DNA of 64,000 bases from Ornithinimicrobium sp. F0845. GTDB taxonomy: Bacteria; Actinomycetota; Actinomycetes; Actinomycetales; Dermatophilaceae. The translations under genes and the position numbers were made by a program. This document shows, in pieces, positions 25,749-34,244 of the stretch. A model generated the notes under the pieces. The model was not told the origin of the DNA. It made no database searches and was given only the letters and a program-made list of their open reading frames with translations. The stretch covers positions 481,478 to 545,477 of the forward strand of contig NZ_JALKAL010000001.1 of NCBI RefSeq assembly GCF_023015765.1. Reading direction: 5' to 3'. The stretch's first letter is position 1. Each line of letters opens with the position of its first letter.

Positions 25749-26126
25749 ATGGCACGTCTCATCGGTGTCGACCTGCCGCGCGAGAAGCGCGTCGAGGTCG
25801 CTCTCACCTACATCTTCGGCGTGGGCCGCACCCGCGCCGACCAGACGCTGGCCGCGACGGGCGTCGACCCGTCCACCCGCGTCAAGGACCTGACGGACGA
25901 GCAGCTGGTCCAGCTGCGTGACCACCTCGAGGGCAGCTACCGCCTCGAGGGTGACCTGCGTCGTGAAGTCGCAGCCGACATTCGCCGCAAGGTCGAGATC
26001 GGCAGCTACCAGGGCCTGCGGCACCGCCGCGGTCTGCCGGTGCACGGACAGCGCACCAAGACCAACGCCCGCACTCGCAAGGGTCCCAAGCGGACCGTCG
26101 CCGGCAAGAAGAAGGCCACCAAGTAG
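25749..26126 (+). CDS. rpsM: 30S ribosomal protein S13
   Basis: S13 binds 16S rRNA in the head and contacts the P-site tRNA. The 125-residue product has [26 protein letters not shown] and [24 protein letters not shown]. Its basic tail is typical. Confidence 0.98.
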   Translation: MARLIGVDLPREKRVEVALTYIFGVGRTRADQTLAATGVDPSTRVKDLTDEQLVQLRDHLEGSYRLEGDLRREVAADIRRKVEIGSYQGLRHRRGLPVHGQRTKTNARTRKGPKRTVAGKKKATK

Positions 26127-26134
26127 TCACGGTC

Positions 26135-26149
26135 GGGGGCTCCGCCCCC
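26135..26149 (+). repeat. Short GC hairpin between rpsM and rpsK
   Basis: GGGGGC-TCC-GCCCCC forms a 6-bp stem right after the rpsM stop, followed by a C-run and CTCGCTGCGCTCGCGGG. The same motif recurs after rpsD (27275-27291). It may stabilise or punctuate the polycistronic RNA. Confidence 0.5.
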
Positions 26150-26224
26150 AACTGCCCCCCGAACGCTCGCTGCGCTCGCGGGCGCGCACGGACCACACAC
26201 TTGTTCATTCGTCAGGAGATTTGA

Positions 26225-26632
26225 ATGCCCCCCAAGAGCCGTAGTACGGCTGGCGCGCGCAAGGTGCGCCGCAAGGAGAAGAAGAACGTCGCCTACGGGC
26301 AGGCTCACATCAAGAGCACGTTCAGCAACACCATCATCTCGATCACCGACCCCACCGGTGCCGTGATCTCGTGGGCCTCGTCCGGCCAGGTCGGATTCAA
26401 GGGCTCGCGCAAGTCCACCCCGTATGCCGCGCAGATGGCCGCCGAGGCCGCCGCCCGTCGTGCGATGGACCACGGCATGCGCAAGGTCGACGTCTTCGTC
26501 AAGGGCCCGGGCTCGGGTCGCGAGACCGCGATCCGCTCGCTCACCGCTGCCGGCCTCGAGGTCGGTGCCATCTCCGATGTCACCCCCCAGGCCCACAACG
26601 GTGTGCGTCCGCCCAAGAAGCGTCGAGTCTGA
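26225..26632 (+). CDS. rpsK: 30S ribosomal protein S11
   Basis: S11 lies on the platform and contacts mRNA upstream of the start codon. The 135-residue product has [21 protein letters not shown] and the conserved [17 protein letters not shown] and [17 protein letters not shown] clear CAGGAGA precedes ATG 26225. Confidence 0.98.
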   Translation: MPPKSRSTAGARKVRRKEKKNVAYGQAHIKSTFSNTIISITDPTGAVISWASSGQVGFKGSRKSTPYAAQMAAEAAARRAMDHGMRKVDVFVKGPGSGRETAIRSLTAAGLEVGAISDVTPQAHNGVRPPKKRRV

Positions 26633-26660
26633 GAACCGGAAGGGAAGGTAAGGAAAGAAC

Positions 26661-27269
26661 ATGGCCCGTTACACCGGACCCATCACCAAGAAGTCCCGCC
26701 GGCTCAAGGTCGACCTCGTCGGCGGCGACAAGAACTTCGACCTGCGTCCGTTCCCCCCGGGGCAGCACGGCCGTCGCCGCAGCCAGGAGAAGGAGTACCT
26801 GACCCAGCTGCAGGAGAAGCAGAAGGCCCGCTTCACCTACGGCGTGATGGAGAAGCAGTTCCGCCGCTACTACGCCGAGGCGGCCCGCCGCCCCGGCCGC
26901 ACCGGCTCCAACCTGCTGACCATCCTCGAGTCCCGCCTGGACAACGTGATCTACCGCGCCGGCCTGGCCCGGACCCGTCGTGCCGCCCGCCAGCTGGTCA
27001 CGCACGGTCACTTCGAGGTCAACGGCCAGCGCGTGGACGTCCCGTCCTACCGCGTGGAGCAGTACGACATCATCACGGTCCGCAAGCAGTCCGTCGAGAA
27101 GTTCCCGATCGAGCTGGCCCGCCAGACCTTCGGTGACCGCCCGATCCCGGCCTGGATGAAGGTCGTCCCGGGCTCGCTGCAGATCCTGATCCACCAGCTG
27201 CCGACCCGTGAGCAGATCGACACGATCCTCACCGAGCAGCTCATCGTCGAGTTGTACTCGAAGAACTAA
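26661..27269 (+). CDS. rpsD: 30S ribosomal protein S4
   Basis: S4 starts 30S assembly and often represses the alpha operon. The 202-residue product contains the S4 domain (ESRLDNVIYRAGLARTRRAA). It has no cysteines, so it is the zinc-free form, in contrast to the zinc-binding S14 and L36 nearby. Confidence 0.98.
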   Translation: MARYTGPITKKSRRLKVDLVGGDKNFDLRPFPPGQHGRRRSQEKEYLTQLQEKQKARFTYGVMEKQFRRYYAEAARRPGRTGSNLLTILESRLDNVIYRAGLARTRRAARQLVTHGHFEVNGQRVDVPSYRVEQYDIITVRKQSVEKFPIELARQTFGDRPIPAWMKVVPGSLQILIHQLPTREQIDTILTEQLIVELYSKN

Positions 27270-27274
27270 CACCC

Positions 27275-27291
27275 TGGGGGCTCCGCCCCCA
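27275..27291 (+). repeat. Short GC hairpin after rpsD
   Basis: TGGGGGC-TCC-GCCCCCA forms a 7-bp stem six bases past the rpsD stop. It matches the hairpin between rpsM and rpsK and is likewise followed by a GCTCGCTCCGCTCGC-like string. Confidence 0.5.
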
Positions 27292-27383
27292 GACCCCCTC
27301 GGGACTGCTGGGAGCTCGCTCCGCTCGCACGATCGATGTTCCGCGGAAACCAAAGCTCGCAAGCTCGCTGGTTTCCTCGGGCT

Positions 27384-27401
27384 CGCTCCGCGAGCGGAGC
27401 G
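27384..27401 (+). other. Palindrome upstream of rpoA
   Basis: CGCTCCGC and GCGGAGCG are separated by only GA. It lies in the 241-base gap between rpsD and rpoA, upstream of the predicted rpoA promoter. Terminator remnant or protein site; unknown. Confidence 0.4.
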
Positions 27402-27455
27402 CTCCTGGCAGCCTGAGTCCCTCGGCACACAGACAGAGGTATGCCGAGCGCCGGC

Positions 27456-27483
27456 TTGACCGGCACCTCACCGGGCGTCAAAT
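27456..27483 (+). promoter_or_regulatory. Putative rpoA promoter
   Basis: TTGACC (27456-27461, 5 of 6 consensus) and TCAAAT (27478-27483, 4 of 6) are separated by 16 bases. The start would be near 27490, leaving a leader of about 20 nt that holds the AAAGGA ribosome binding site. A GTATGCCG octamer lies 10 bases upstream. Confidence 0.55.
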
Positions 27484-27510
27484 AGCGGTCGCCCGTGGAA
27501 AGGAAAAACC

Positions 27511-28533
27511 GTGCTCATTGCACAGCGCCCCACCCTGTCCGAGGAGGTCGTCTCCGAGTCCCGGTCGCGGTTCGCGATCGAGCCGCTGGAGCCTGGCTTC
27601 GGTTACACCCTCGGCAACTCCCTGCGCCGGACCCTGCTGTCCAGCATCCCCGGCGCCTCGATCACCAGCATCCGCGTCGACGGCGTGCTGCACGAGTTCT
27701 CCACCATCCCGGGGGTGAAGGAGGACCTCACCGAGATCATCCTGAACCTGAAGACCCTGGTCGTCTCCAGCGAGCACGACGAGCCGGTCATCATGTACCT
27801 GCGCAAGCAGGGGGCGGGCCCGGTCACCGCCGCGGACATCGCGCCGCCGGCCGGTGTCGAGGTGCACAACCCCGACCTGCACATCGCGACGCTGAACGAC
27901 AGCGGCAAGATCGAGATGGAGCTGACCGTCGAGCGCGGTCGCGGCTATGTCTCCGCGCAGCAGAACAAGTCCGGTGACCAGGAGATCGGCCGCATCCCGG
28001 TCGACTCGATCTACTCCCCGGTGCTCGCCGTGACCTACAAGGTCGAGGCGACCCGTGTCGAGCAGCGCACCGACTTCGACCGCCTCGTGCTGGACGTCGA
28101 GACCAAGAACTCGATGGCCCCGCGCGACGCGATGGCCTCCGCCGGCAAGACCCTGGTCGAGCTGTTCGGTCTGGCTCGTGAGCTGAACGTCGAGGCCGAG
28201 GGCATCGAGATCGGCCCGTCGCCGACCGACGCCGCGCTGGCCTCCGACCTGGCCCTGCCGATCGAGGACCTGGACCTGACCGTCCGGTCCTACAACTGCC
28301 TGAAGCGCGAGGGCGTCCACACCGTGGGCGAGCTCGTCAGCCGCAGCGAGGCCGACCTGCTGGACATCCGCAACTTCGGTGCGAAGTCCATCGACGAGGT
28401 CAAGGAGAAGCTGGCCGAGATGAACCTGGCCCTCAAGGACAGCCCTCCCGGGTTCGACCCGGCCCAGGCCGACCTGTCCGAGGACCTGGATGACGAGGGC
28501 GACGCCAGTTTCGCCGAGGACGAGCAGTACTGA
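27511..28533 (+). CDS. rpoA: RNA polymerase alpha subunit
   Basis: Alpha dimers nucleate RNA polymerase assembly and the C-terminal domain reads UP elements and activators. The 340-residue product has the N-terminal domain ([25 protein letters not shown]) and a complete C-terminal domain ([31 protein letters not shown]), then an acidic tail. Start is GTG 27511 after GGAAAGGA. rplQ follows after 23 bases. Confidence 0.98.
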   Translation: MLIAQRPTLSEEVVSESRSRFAIEPLEPGFGYTLGNSLRRTLLSSIPGASITSIRVDGVLHEFSTIPGVKEDLTEIILNLKTLVVSSEHDEPVIMYLRKQGAGPVTAADIAPPAGVEVHNPDLHIATLNDSGKIEMELTVERGRGYVSAQQNKSGDQEIGRIPVDSIYSPVLAVTYKVEATRVEQRTDFDRLVLDVETKNSMAPRDAMASAGKTLVELFGLARELNVEAEGIEIGPSPTDAALASDLALPIEDLDLTVRSYNCLKREGVHTVGELVSRSEADLLDIRNFGAKSIDEVKEKLAEMNLALKDSPPGFDPAQADLSEDLDDEGDASFAEDEQY

Positions 28534-28556
28534 TTCCGTTAGAGGAGACCTGAGTT

Positions 28557-29192
28557 ATGCCTACCCCCAGTAAGGGCCCGCGCCTCGGCGGCGGTCCGGC
28601 GCACGAGCGCCTGATCCTGTCCAACCTCGCCACCGCCCTCTTCGAGCACGACCGCATCACCACCACCGAGGCCAAGGCCAAGCGGCTGCGTCCGTTCGCC
28701 GAGCGCCTGGTGACCTTCGCCAAGCGCGGTGACCTGCACAACCGTCGCCGCGTGCTGGCCATCGTCCGCGACAAGGGCGTGGTGCACCGTCTGTTCACCG
28801 AGATCGCGCCGGACATGTCCGAGCGCCAGGGCGGATACACCCGCATCACCAAGATCGCGCCGCGCAAGGGCGACAACGCCCCCATGGCCGTGATCGAGCT
28901 GGTCCGCGAGCCGGTCGCCAAGAAGGCCGTCGTCACGCAGGCCGAGGGCGCCACCAAGCGTGCGGCCAAGGACAAGAAGGCTGCCGAGGAGGCCGCGATC
29001 ACCGACACCGAGCTGGCTGCCGAGGAGCCCACCACCACCGACGCCGCCGAGGTCGACCAGGCCCAGGCTGAGGTGGAGGCCGCTGAGAACGCAGAGGTCA
29101 CCCCTGCCGCCCCCGCCGAGACCGCTGAGGTCAACGACGAGAGCACCGAGGACACTACCGAGGCTGCCAACACGGTCAAGGACGACGCCTGA
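28557..29192 (+). CDS. rplQ: 50S ribosomal protein L17 with long acidic tail
   Basis: L17 is a tunnel-exit protein. The product is 211 residues, whereas L17 is usually 115-130; the core ends near residue 120 ([11 protein letters not shown]) and about 90 residues of Ala/Glu/Thr-rich low-complexity sequence follow. No folded domain is visible in the tail, unlike the L4 extension in this window. It ends the alpha operon. Confidence 0.97.
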   Translation: MPTPSKGPRLGGGPAHERLILSNLATALFEHDRITTTEAKAKRLRPFAERLVTFAKRGDLHNRRRVLAIVRDKGVVHRLFTEIAPDMSERQGGYTRITKIAPRKGDNAPMAVIELVREPVAKKAVVTQAEGATKRAAKDKKAAEEAAITDTELAAEEPTTTDAAEVDQAQAEVEAAENAEVTPAAPAETAEVNDESTEDTTEAANTVKDDA

Positions 29193-29234
29193 TCACACCC
29201 GTCCCGTGACTGCTCAAGCGGTCCCGTGACCACC

Positions 29235-29268
29235 GAGCGCCCGCCTCCCCTCCGGGAGGCGGGCGCTC
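29235..29268 (+). terminator. Terminator hairpin after rplQ
   Basis: GAGCGCCCGCCTCCC (29235-29249) pairs perfectly over 15 bp with 29254-29268 around a 4-base loop (CTCC). It lies 42 bases past the rplQ stop and should end the alpha operon. Confidence 0.85.
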
Positions 29269-29332
29269 CCCGTTGTGCTGCCACTTGTCCGCTGCACGAC
29301 ACGCGGGCTCGGCCGGGTGTGGGCAGGGCAGG

Positions 29333-29338
29333 TAGGTT
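29333..29338 (+). promoter_or_regulatory. Putative -10 element giving a leaderless truA transcript
   Basis: TAGGTT (TAnnnT form) ends 6 bases before the GTG start of truA and no ribosome binding site is seen in between. Leaderless transcription is common in actinobacteria, so translation may begin at the 5' end of the RNA. Confidence 0.4.
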
Positions 29339-29344
29339 CTGGGG

Positions 29345-30175
29345 GTGCGCATCCGGATCGACCTGGCCTACGACGGCACCGACTTCTCGGGGTGGGCGGT
29401 GCAGCCCGGGCTGCGCACGGTCAAGGGTGTGCTGTCCGCCGGCCTCGGCACGATCCTGCGCACCGACCCGGTCCAGCTGACCGTCGGTGGCCGCACCGAC
29501 GCGGGGGTGCACGCGCGAGGCTCGGTCGCCCACGCCGACATCGACCCGGACGCCTGGGAAAGGCTCCCCGGCCGGTCCGACCGTCCGCCGCACGAGGCTG
29601 CAGTGACCCGACTGGCTGGTGTGCTACCCCCCGACATCGTGGTGCGGGCCGTCACTCCCGTGCCCGACGCCTTCGACGCCCGGTTCTCGGCACTGCGGCG
29701 CCGCTACACATACCGGATCTGCGACCGTCCCACGACCCTCGACCCGCTGCGGCGTCGCGACACCGTGCTCCACAAGAAGCCGCTCGACGCCACGTCCATG
29801 GACGAGGCCGCCCGAGCCCTGACCGGGCTGCACGACTTCGCCGCCTTCTGCAGGCGCCGCGAGGGTGCGACCACGGTGCGCACCCTCCTGGGTTACTCCT
29901 GGGAGAGGGGAGCGGACGGCATACTGATCGGCACTGTCGTCGCCGATGCCTTCTGCCACAGCATGGTCCGCTCGCTCGTCGGGTCCGTGGTCCCGGTCGG
30001 GGAGGGGCAGTATGCCGTGGGCTGGCCCCGCGAGATCCTCACCGCCGGCGTGCGGGACCCGCGGGTGACCGTGATGCCGGCCCACGGGTTGTGCCTGGAG
30101 GAGATCGTCTACCCGGCGGACGAGGAGCTGGCGGGCCGCGCCGAGCAGGCCAGGGCGACCCGCACGCTGCCCTGA
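29345..30175 (+). CDS. truA: tRNA pseudouridine(38-40) synthase
   Basis: TruA makes pseudouridine at positions 38-40 of the tRNA anticodon stem. The 276-residue product has the catalytic motif GGRTDAGVHA with the nucleophile Asp52. The later segments RRRYTYRI and LTGLHDFAAFCRR are typical. It contains two GTATGCCG octamers, one on each strand; the one read in reverse forces the rare ATA codon in DGILIG. In related genomes truA lies between rplQ and rplM, but here rplM is 11 kb away. Confidence 0.96.
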   Translation: MRIRIDLAYDGTDFSGWAVQPGLRTVKGVLSAGLGTILRTDPVQLTVGGRTDAGVHARGSVAHADIDPDAWERLPGRSDRPPHEAAVTRLAGVLPPDIVVRAVTPVPDAFDARFSALRRRYTYRICDRPTTLDPLRRRDTVLHKKPLDATSMDEAARALTGLHDFAAFCRRREGATTVRTLLGYSWERGADGILIGTVVADAFCHSMVRSLVGSVVPVGEGQYAVGWPREILTAGVRDPRVTVMPAHGLCLEEIVYPADEELAGRAEQARATRTLP

Positions 30176-30242
30176 ATCTCCGTCGCCGCCTGCTCCCGTG
30201 GTGGTTAGGGTTGGAGCAGCACACGAGGAGGGGAGCGCGCAG

Positions 30243-30896
30243 GTGTGGAGGGCGTGGAGGCGGGAGCGGCAGCTGGCCAAGGTCAAACCCGGTGACGGGA
30301 GTGCGCTGAAGCCGCATCGGCTGTGGCACATCCCGACCCGCTCGGTCTTCCGGATCGAGCTGCCGGACGAGGACGGGGTCGAGCACGAGTACTCCGTCGA
30401 CGTGGACTACTTCGACTGGGACGACACGACCCGCTTCTACCGTGATGGCCGGGAGCAGTTTGTCGCCGAGTCACCCGCCGCCTTCCCGGTGCCCGGAGGG
30501 GTGGTCGAGGTGGCGACGGGGACGTTCGGGGTCACCCGGATGCACCACGTCCCCGATGGTGGCGGCGGTGAGCAGGTGCTGCGGCCGGTCCGGAACAGCG
30601 GGGAGTACTGGCGGGCGGTCGCGGGTCACCGCTATCCGCGGCTGAGCCGGTGGGTCGGACGGGTCGCGATCGCGGTCCTGGCGGTCGGCCTGGTGTTCTT
30701 CGTGCCGCAGCTGCTCGAGCTGGTCACCAGCTGGGACGTGGTGGCCGAGCGGGTCGGCACCTTCACCTCCCCGTTCTCGCTGCCTGGTTGGCTCAGCACG
30801 ACCCTGTTCGTCGCCGGCATCGCGGCCTCGCTCGAGCGCGCGCTCAGTCTGCGCAACCACTGGCTCCTCGACCTGGACACGTGGCTGCTGGGTTGA
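30243..30896 (+). CDS. Membrane protein of unknown function
   Basis: The start is GTG 30243 (MWRAWRRERQLAKVKPG) with GAGGAGGGG just upstream; an earlier in-frame GTG at 30198 has no such site. The 217-residue product has an N-terminal soluble part of about 135 residues rich in Asp, Tyr and Trp (VDVDYFDWDDTTRFYRDG), then two hydrophobic segments (VAIAVLAVGLVFFVPQLLEL and STTLFVAGIAASLERALS). I do not recognise the family. It runs in the same direction as truA, 67 bases downstream. Confidence 0.75.
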   Translation: MWRAWRRERQLAKVKPGDGSALKPHRLWHIPTRSVFRIELPDEDGVEHEYSVDVDYFDWDDTTRFYRDGREQFVAESPAAFPVPGGVVEVATGTFGVTRMHHVPDGGGGEQVLRPVRNSGEYWRAVAGHRYPRLSRWVGRVAIAVLAVGLVFFVPQLLELVTSWDVVAERVGTFTSPFSLPGWLSTTLFVAGIAASLERALSLRNHWLLDLDTWLLG

Positions 30897-30945
30897 GGGG
30901 CGGTGCGCCCGGGGCAGGAGTCCGACACGGTGGCAGAGTAGAGAG

Positions 30946-31269
30946 ATGGACGACCAGGAGATCCGGGCGACGCTGAGCGCCAAGGAGGCCGACCTGCTGG
31001 AGCAGATGGCCCGCCTGACCCGGCCGGAGCAGGACCAGGGCGCGATCAGTTTCGGCAAACGCGTCGGGGACGGCACGGCGATGGCCGTTGACCGGCTCAC
31101 CGCGGTGGGGGCGCACGACAACCTTCAGGGCATCCTCGACCAGGTGCGGCGTGCGCAAGCCAAACTCGAGGAAGGCACCTACGGGCGGTGTGACGAGTGC
31201 GGCGAGGAGATCCTCGAGGGGCGGCTCGAGGTGCGGCCGTGGTCGACGCACTGCCTTGCGCACAGCTGA
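30946..31269 (+). CDS. TraR/DksA-like zinc-finger protein
   Basis: DksA/TraR proteins are coiled-coil zinc-finger factors that bind RNA polymerase through its secondary channel. This 107-residue product has a helical N-terminal half (LSAKEADLLEQMARL... ILDQVRRAQAKLEEGTYG) and a C-terminal finger with C82, C85, C103 and H106, so the fourth ligand is His in place of Cys. The Asp-containing coiled-coil tip of true DksA is not evident, and the role here is inferred from the family only. Confidence 0.85.
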   Translation: MDDQEIRATLSAKEADLLEQMARLTRPEQDQGAISFGKRVGDGTAMAVDRLTAVGAHDNLQGILDQVRRAQAKLEEGTYGRCDECGEEILEGRLEVRPWSTHCLAHS

Positions 31270-31294
31270 GCGCGACCTGGGGTGACGGGCAGGC

Positions 31295-31729
31295 TCACTC
31301 CTCGTTGGGGTCCTTCTCGGCGTCCTCGTGCGTCGGGTGCTCGGTGCCCGGCTCGTGGTCCGGCGGGCCGTAGAGGGCATAGAGCTGCAGCGGCTCGTCG
31401 CCGGTGTTGACGACGTTGTGCCAGGTGCCGGCGGGCACCAGGATCACGTCGTCGTCCTCCACGTCCCGGGTGAACGGCAGGTCGTCCTCGGCTGGCCCCA
31501 TCTCGGTGCGGCCCTTGCCCTTCTCGACGCGCAGGAACTGGTCGTTCTTCTCGTGCACCTCCAGCCCGACGTCGTCCCCGACCGGGATGCTCATCACGGT
31601 GAGCTGCAGGTGTTTGCCGGTCCACAGAGTCTTGCGGAACTCGTCGTTGTCCAGGGTCTCCTGCTCGATGTCGACGACATACGGGTCCCCGCCGTGGTCC
31701 GTCGCAGTGGTGTAGTCCTTCTCTGCCAT
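31295..31729 (-). CDS. Cupin domain protein
   Basis: The 144-residue protein has a single cupin beta-barrel: LTVMSIPVGDDVGLEVHEKNDQF and ILVPAGTWHNVVNTGDEPLQLY correspond to the two cupin motifs with the metal-binding His residues. The N-terminus resembles bacterial cupins with the form WTGKHLQLTVMSI. Ligand unknown. It is followed by a charged Glu/Asp/His tail and is transcribed toward the DksA-like gene. Confidence 0.88.
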   Translation of the reverse strand: MAEKDYTTATDHGGDPYVVDIEQETLDNDEFRKTLWTGKHLQLTVMSIPVGDDVGLEVHEKNDQFLRVEKGKGRTEMGPAEDDLPFTRDVEDDDVILVPAGTWHNVVNTGDEPLQLYALYGPPDHEPGTEHPTHEDAEKDPNEE

Positions 31730-31851
31730 GACACAGCCTCCTCGTGGTCCGGTGCCGGGTTCCGGCGCCTTTCGACATTAGGGAGGAAGCCTCATCGCGG
31801 CGAGCCGAAACGACGGGTCGGCGCAGGGGCCGCTCAGGGCCGCCGACGACC

Positions 31852-32637
31852 TCAGCCGGCCTCCAGGCGAGCGCGGATGTCCTCCATCCGGCCGATCTCG
31901 GCCCGCTGCTCGGCCGACATCTCGTCACCGATCTCCATCGCGCGAAGGTCGCTCGCCCCCAGGCCGTGCTCATCGAGCATGACCAGGGCCCCGGCGTGGT
32001 GGGCGGTCATCAGCTCCAGGAACATCAGGTCGGCCTCCCGGCCGGCTGCAGCACCCAACTCCTGCAGCTGCTCGGGAGATGCCATGCCAGGCATGGTGTG
32101 CGTCGAGCCGTTCCCCTGCGTGGCAGCATGTCCGTCGCCATGACCCGTGTCGTGGCCGTCTCCGTGCCCGTCGCCGTGGCCAGCGTGCTCCTCGAGCACC
32201 ACCGCACCCAGGGCCTCCAGATCGACACCGGCTTCGGCCGCCACAGCCGGCACCGGGTCTCCGTTCTGCGTCAACCAGGTGGCCATAATCTCGATCTCCA
32301 GGCCCTGGGCGTCCCGGATGCGGGCCGCGATGACCTGCACCTCGGCATCCTGCAGATCTCCCTCCACCAGGTCGACCATCTCGAGGGCCTGCGCGTGGTG
32401 ATGGATCATCTCCTGCATGAAGGTCGTGTCCGCGACCGAGGCGGTGGGCGTCTCCACACTGATGTCGCCCGTGACCTGGGCGTTGTCCTCGCCGGGCTTG
32501 CCGGGCTGGAGGATGCGGGTTGTCGAGGTCGCCTCGTCGGCGGTCGGTCCCTCATCGGGTGTTGGCTCCCCGCCGGAGCATCCGGCGAGGACAACCACCA
32601 GCACGAGGGCGCAGGAGGCCCAACCACGTCGAGTCAT
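31852..32637 (-). CDS. DUF305 lipoprotein, histidine-rich
   Basis: The 261-residue product has a lipoprotein signal with lipobox LAGC (Cys20). Two DUF305 hallmarks are seen: FMQEMIHHHAQALEM and FLELMTAHHAGALVM. Between them lies a His/Gly/Asp run (HAGHGDGHGDGHDTGHGDGH) and a Met/His stretch (STHTMPGM). Such sequences suit copper or other metal binding outside the membrane; no function has been proven for the family as far as I know. It is divergent from the LVIVD-repeat gene. Confidence 0.9.
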   Translation of the reverse strand: MTRRGWASCALVLVVVLAGCSGGEPTPDEGPTADEATSTTRILQPGKPGEDNAQVTGDISVETPTASVADTTFMQEMIHHHAQALEMVDLVEGDLQDAEVQVIAARIRDAQGLEIEIMATWLTQNGDPVPAVAAEAGVDLEALGAVVLEEHAGHGDGHGDGHDTGHGDGHAATQGNGSTHTMPGMASPEQLQELGAAAGREADLMFLELMTAHHAGALVMLDEHGLGASDLRAMEIGDEMSAEQRAEIGRMEDIRARLEAG

Positions 32638-32796
32638 GGGCTGTAGCCAATCACGCCGATCGTAAAATTTTGGTCTGGTGTGCTTATGGGTTTTTCCTGA
32701 TGCCTGTCGGCACGGACGTCCCCTCCCTAGTGTGGCGAAATCACACCACCACTGGTCGACATCGGGGCGGCCTGCTCACCCAGGAAAGGGATCACG
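32638..32796. promoter_or_regulatory. Divergent promoter region between DUF305 and LVIVD genes
   Basis: This 159-bp gap is the most AT-rich stretch of its surroundings. It has TAAAAT (32663-32668) and TAGTGT (32728-32733) as possible -10 elements, and GTGTG and CACAC (32730-32734 and 32742-32746) form an inverted repeat overlapping the second one. Shared control of both exported proteins is likely. Confidence 0.45.
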
Positions 32797-34170
32797 ATGT
32801 TCACCAAAGGACTCACCAGGGGGCTCCAGGCCACGGTGCTGGCCGCCGCGCTCCTCGCGGTGCCCGCCGTCGCCGCGGTCGCCGCGGACTCGGGGACCGA
32901 CCTTGAGGTCGACGAGATCGCCACCAGCGACAATGTCGAGCACCTCGCCAACATCGCACCGCAGGGAGCCTTCGCGGACTCCTACGGCACCGACATGGCC
33001 TTCCAGGGTGACCTGGCCTACGTGGGCAACTACAACGGCTTCACGGTCTACGACATCTCCGAGCCGGAGTCCCCGGAGACCGTGAGCCAGGTGCTCTGCC
33101 CGGGCGGGCAGGCCGACCTGAGCATCCACGGCGACCTGCTCTTCCTTTCCGTGGACGCCTCGCGCTCCGACGACTCCTGCCAGAGCGAGTCGCTGAGCGC
33201 GAGCGAGAAGGACGCCTGGGAGGGCATGCGGATCTTCGACGTGAGCGACCCCGCCAACCCGGAGTACGTCGCGGCCGTCGAGACCAACTGTGGGTCTCAC
33301 ACCCACACGATGATCCCGTCGAAGAACGGCAAGAACGTCTACCTCTACGTCAGCAGCTACGGGCCCCGCGCCACCTACCCGGACTGCCAGCCACCGCACG
33401 ACCTGATCTCGATCATCGACGTGCCGGTCAACTCTCCGGAGGACGCGGCGGTCGTGGCGACCCCCAACCTCTTCGCCGACGACGACGGTGGCTATGCCAA
33501 CACCAGCGGCTGCCACGACATCACGGCCTACCCGAAGCGCAACATCGCGGCCGGCGCCTGCATGGGTGACGGCATCCTGCTGGACATCGCCCAGCCCCTG
33601 AAGCCCAAGGTGATCGAGCGGGTCCGGGACACCGAGAACTTCGCCTTCTGGCACTCCGCCACGTTCAACCAGCAGGCCAAGAAGGTCGTCTTCACCGACG
33701 AGCTGGGCGGCGGTGGCGCGGCCACCTGCAACGAGGCGGTCGGGCCGAACCGCGGCGCCAACGCGATTTACGACCTGCGCGGACGGTCCCTGATCTTCCA
33801 GTCGTACTACAAGATCGACCGGCACCAGTTCAACACCGAGAACTGCGTGGCGCACAACGGCTCACTGATCCCGGTCAACGGCAAGGACCTGATGGTTCAG
33901 GCGTGGTACCAGGGCGGCGCCTCCGTGTGGGACTTCACCGACTCGAGCAACCCGCACGAGATCGGCTTCTTCGAGCGCGGTCCGATCTCCGACGAGAACC
34001 TGATCCTGGGCGGGTCCTGGTCGGCGTACTACTACAACGGCTACATCTACTCCTCGGACATCACCAAGGGCTTCGACGTGCTGCGCATCGACGACCCCCG
34101 GACTGACCCGGGAGCCAGGGTCGTCCTGGACGAGCTGAACCCGCAGACCCAGCCCAACTACCGCGGGTGA
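32797..34170 (+). CDS. Secreted LVIVD-repeat protein
   Basis: The 457-residue product has a Sec signal peptide (cleavage near AVAA-DSG, about residue 30). Repeated strands such as VGNYNGFTVYDISEPESPE, MRIFDVSDPANPEYVAAVE and GGASVWDFTDSSNPHEIGF are LVIVD repeats, which build a beta-propeller-like fold. Cysteines are frequent, fitting an exported disulfide-bonded protein. The role is unknown. It is divergent from the DUF305 gene, a pairing I recall from other actinobacteria. Start ATG 32797 follows an AGGAAAGG site. Confidence 0.85.
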   Translation: MFTKGLTRGLQATVLAAALLAVPAVAAVAADSGTDLEVDEIATSDNVEHLANIAPQGAFADSYGTDMAFQGDLAYVGNYNGFTVYDISEPESPETVSQVLCPGGQADLSIHGDLLFLSVDASRSDDSCQSESLSASEKDAWEGMRIFDVSDPANPEYVAAVETNCGSHTHTMIPSKNGKNVYLYVSSYGPRATYPDCQPPHDLISIIDVPVNSPEDAAVVATPNLFADDDGGYANTSGCHDITAYPKRNIAAGACMGDGILLDIAQPLKPKVIERVRDTENFAFWHSATFNQQAKKVVFTDELGGGGAATCNEAVGPNRGANAIYDLRGRSLIFQSYYKIDRHQFNTENCVAHNGSLIPVNGKDLMVQAWYQGGASVWDFTDSSNPHEIGFFERGPISDENLILGGSWSAYYYNGYIYSSDITKGFDVLRIDDPRTDPGARVVLDELNPQTQPNYRG

Positions 34171-34205
34171 GCGGCTAGCCGTCGCCGCACGGCAAACGGT
34201 TTGAG

Positions 34206-34244
34206 ATGGCCCACGGCCCCACGGACAATGGGGCCGTGGGTCAT
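34206..34244 (+). terminator. Terminator hairpin after the LVIVD gene
   Basis: ATGGCCCACGGCCCC (34206-34220) pairs with GGGGCCGTGGGTCAT (34230-34244), 15 pairs including one G-U, with a 9-base loop. It covers an ATG that could start the next gene, so the later GTG is preferred. Confidence 0.75.

Noticed and set aside
34206-34235. ATG 34206 as the ABC-F start
   Set aside because: It lies in the terminator stem of the preceding gene; GTG 34236 begins the family-like N-terminus.
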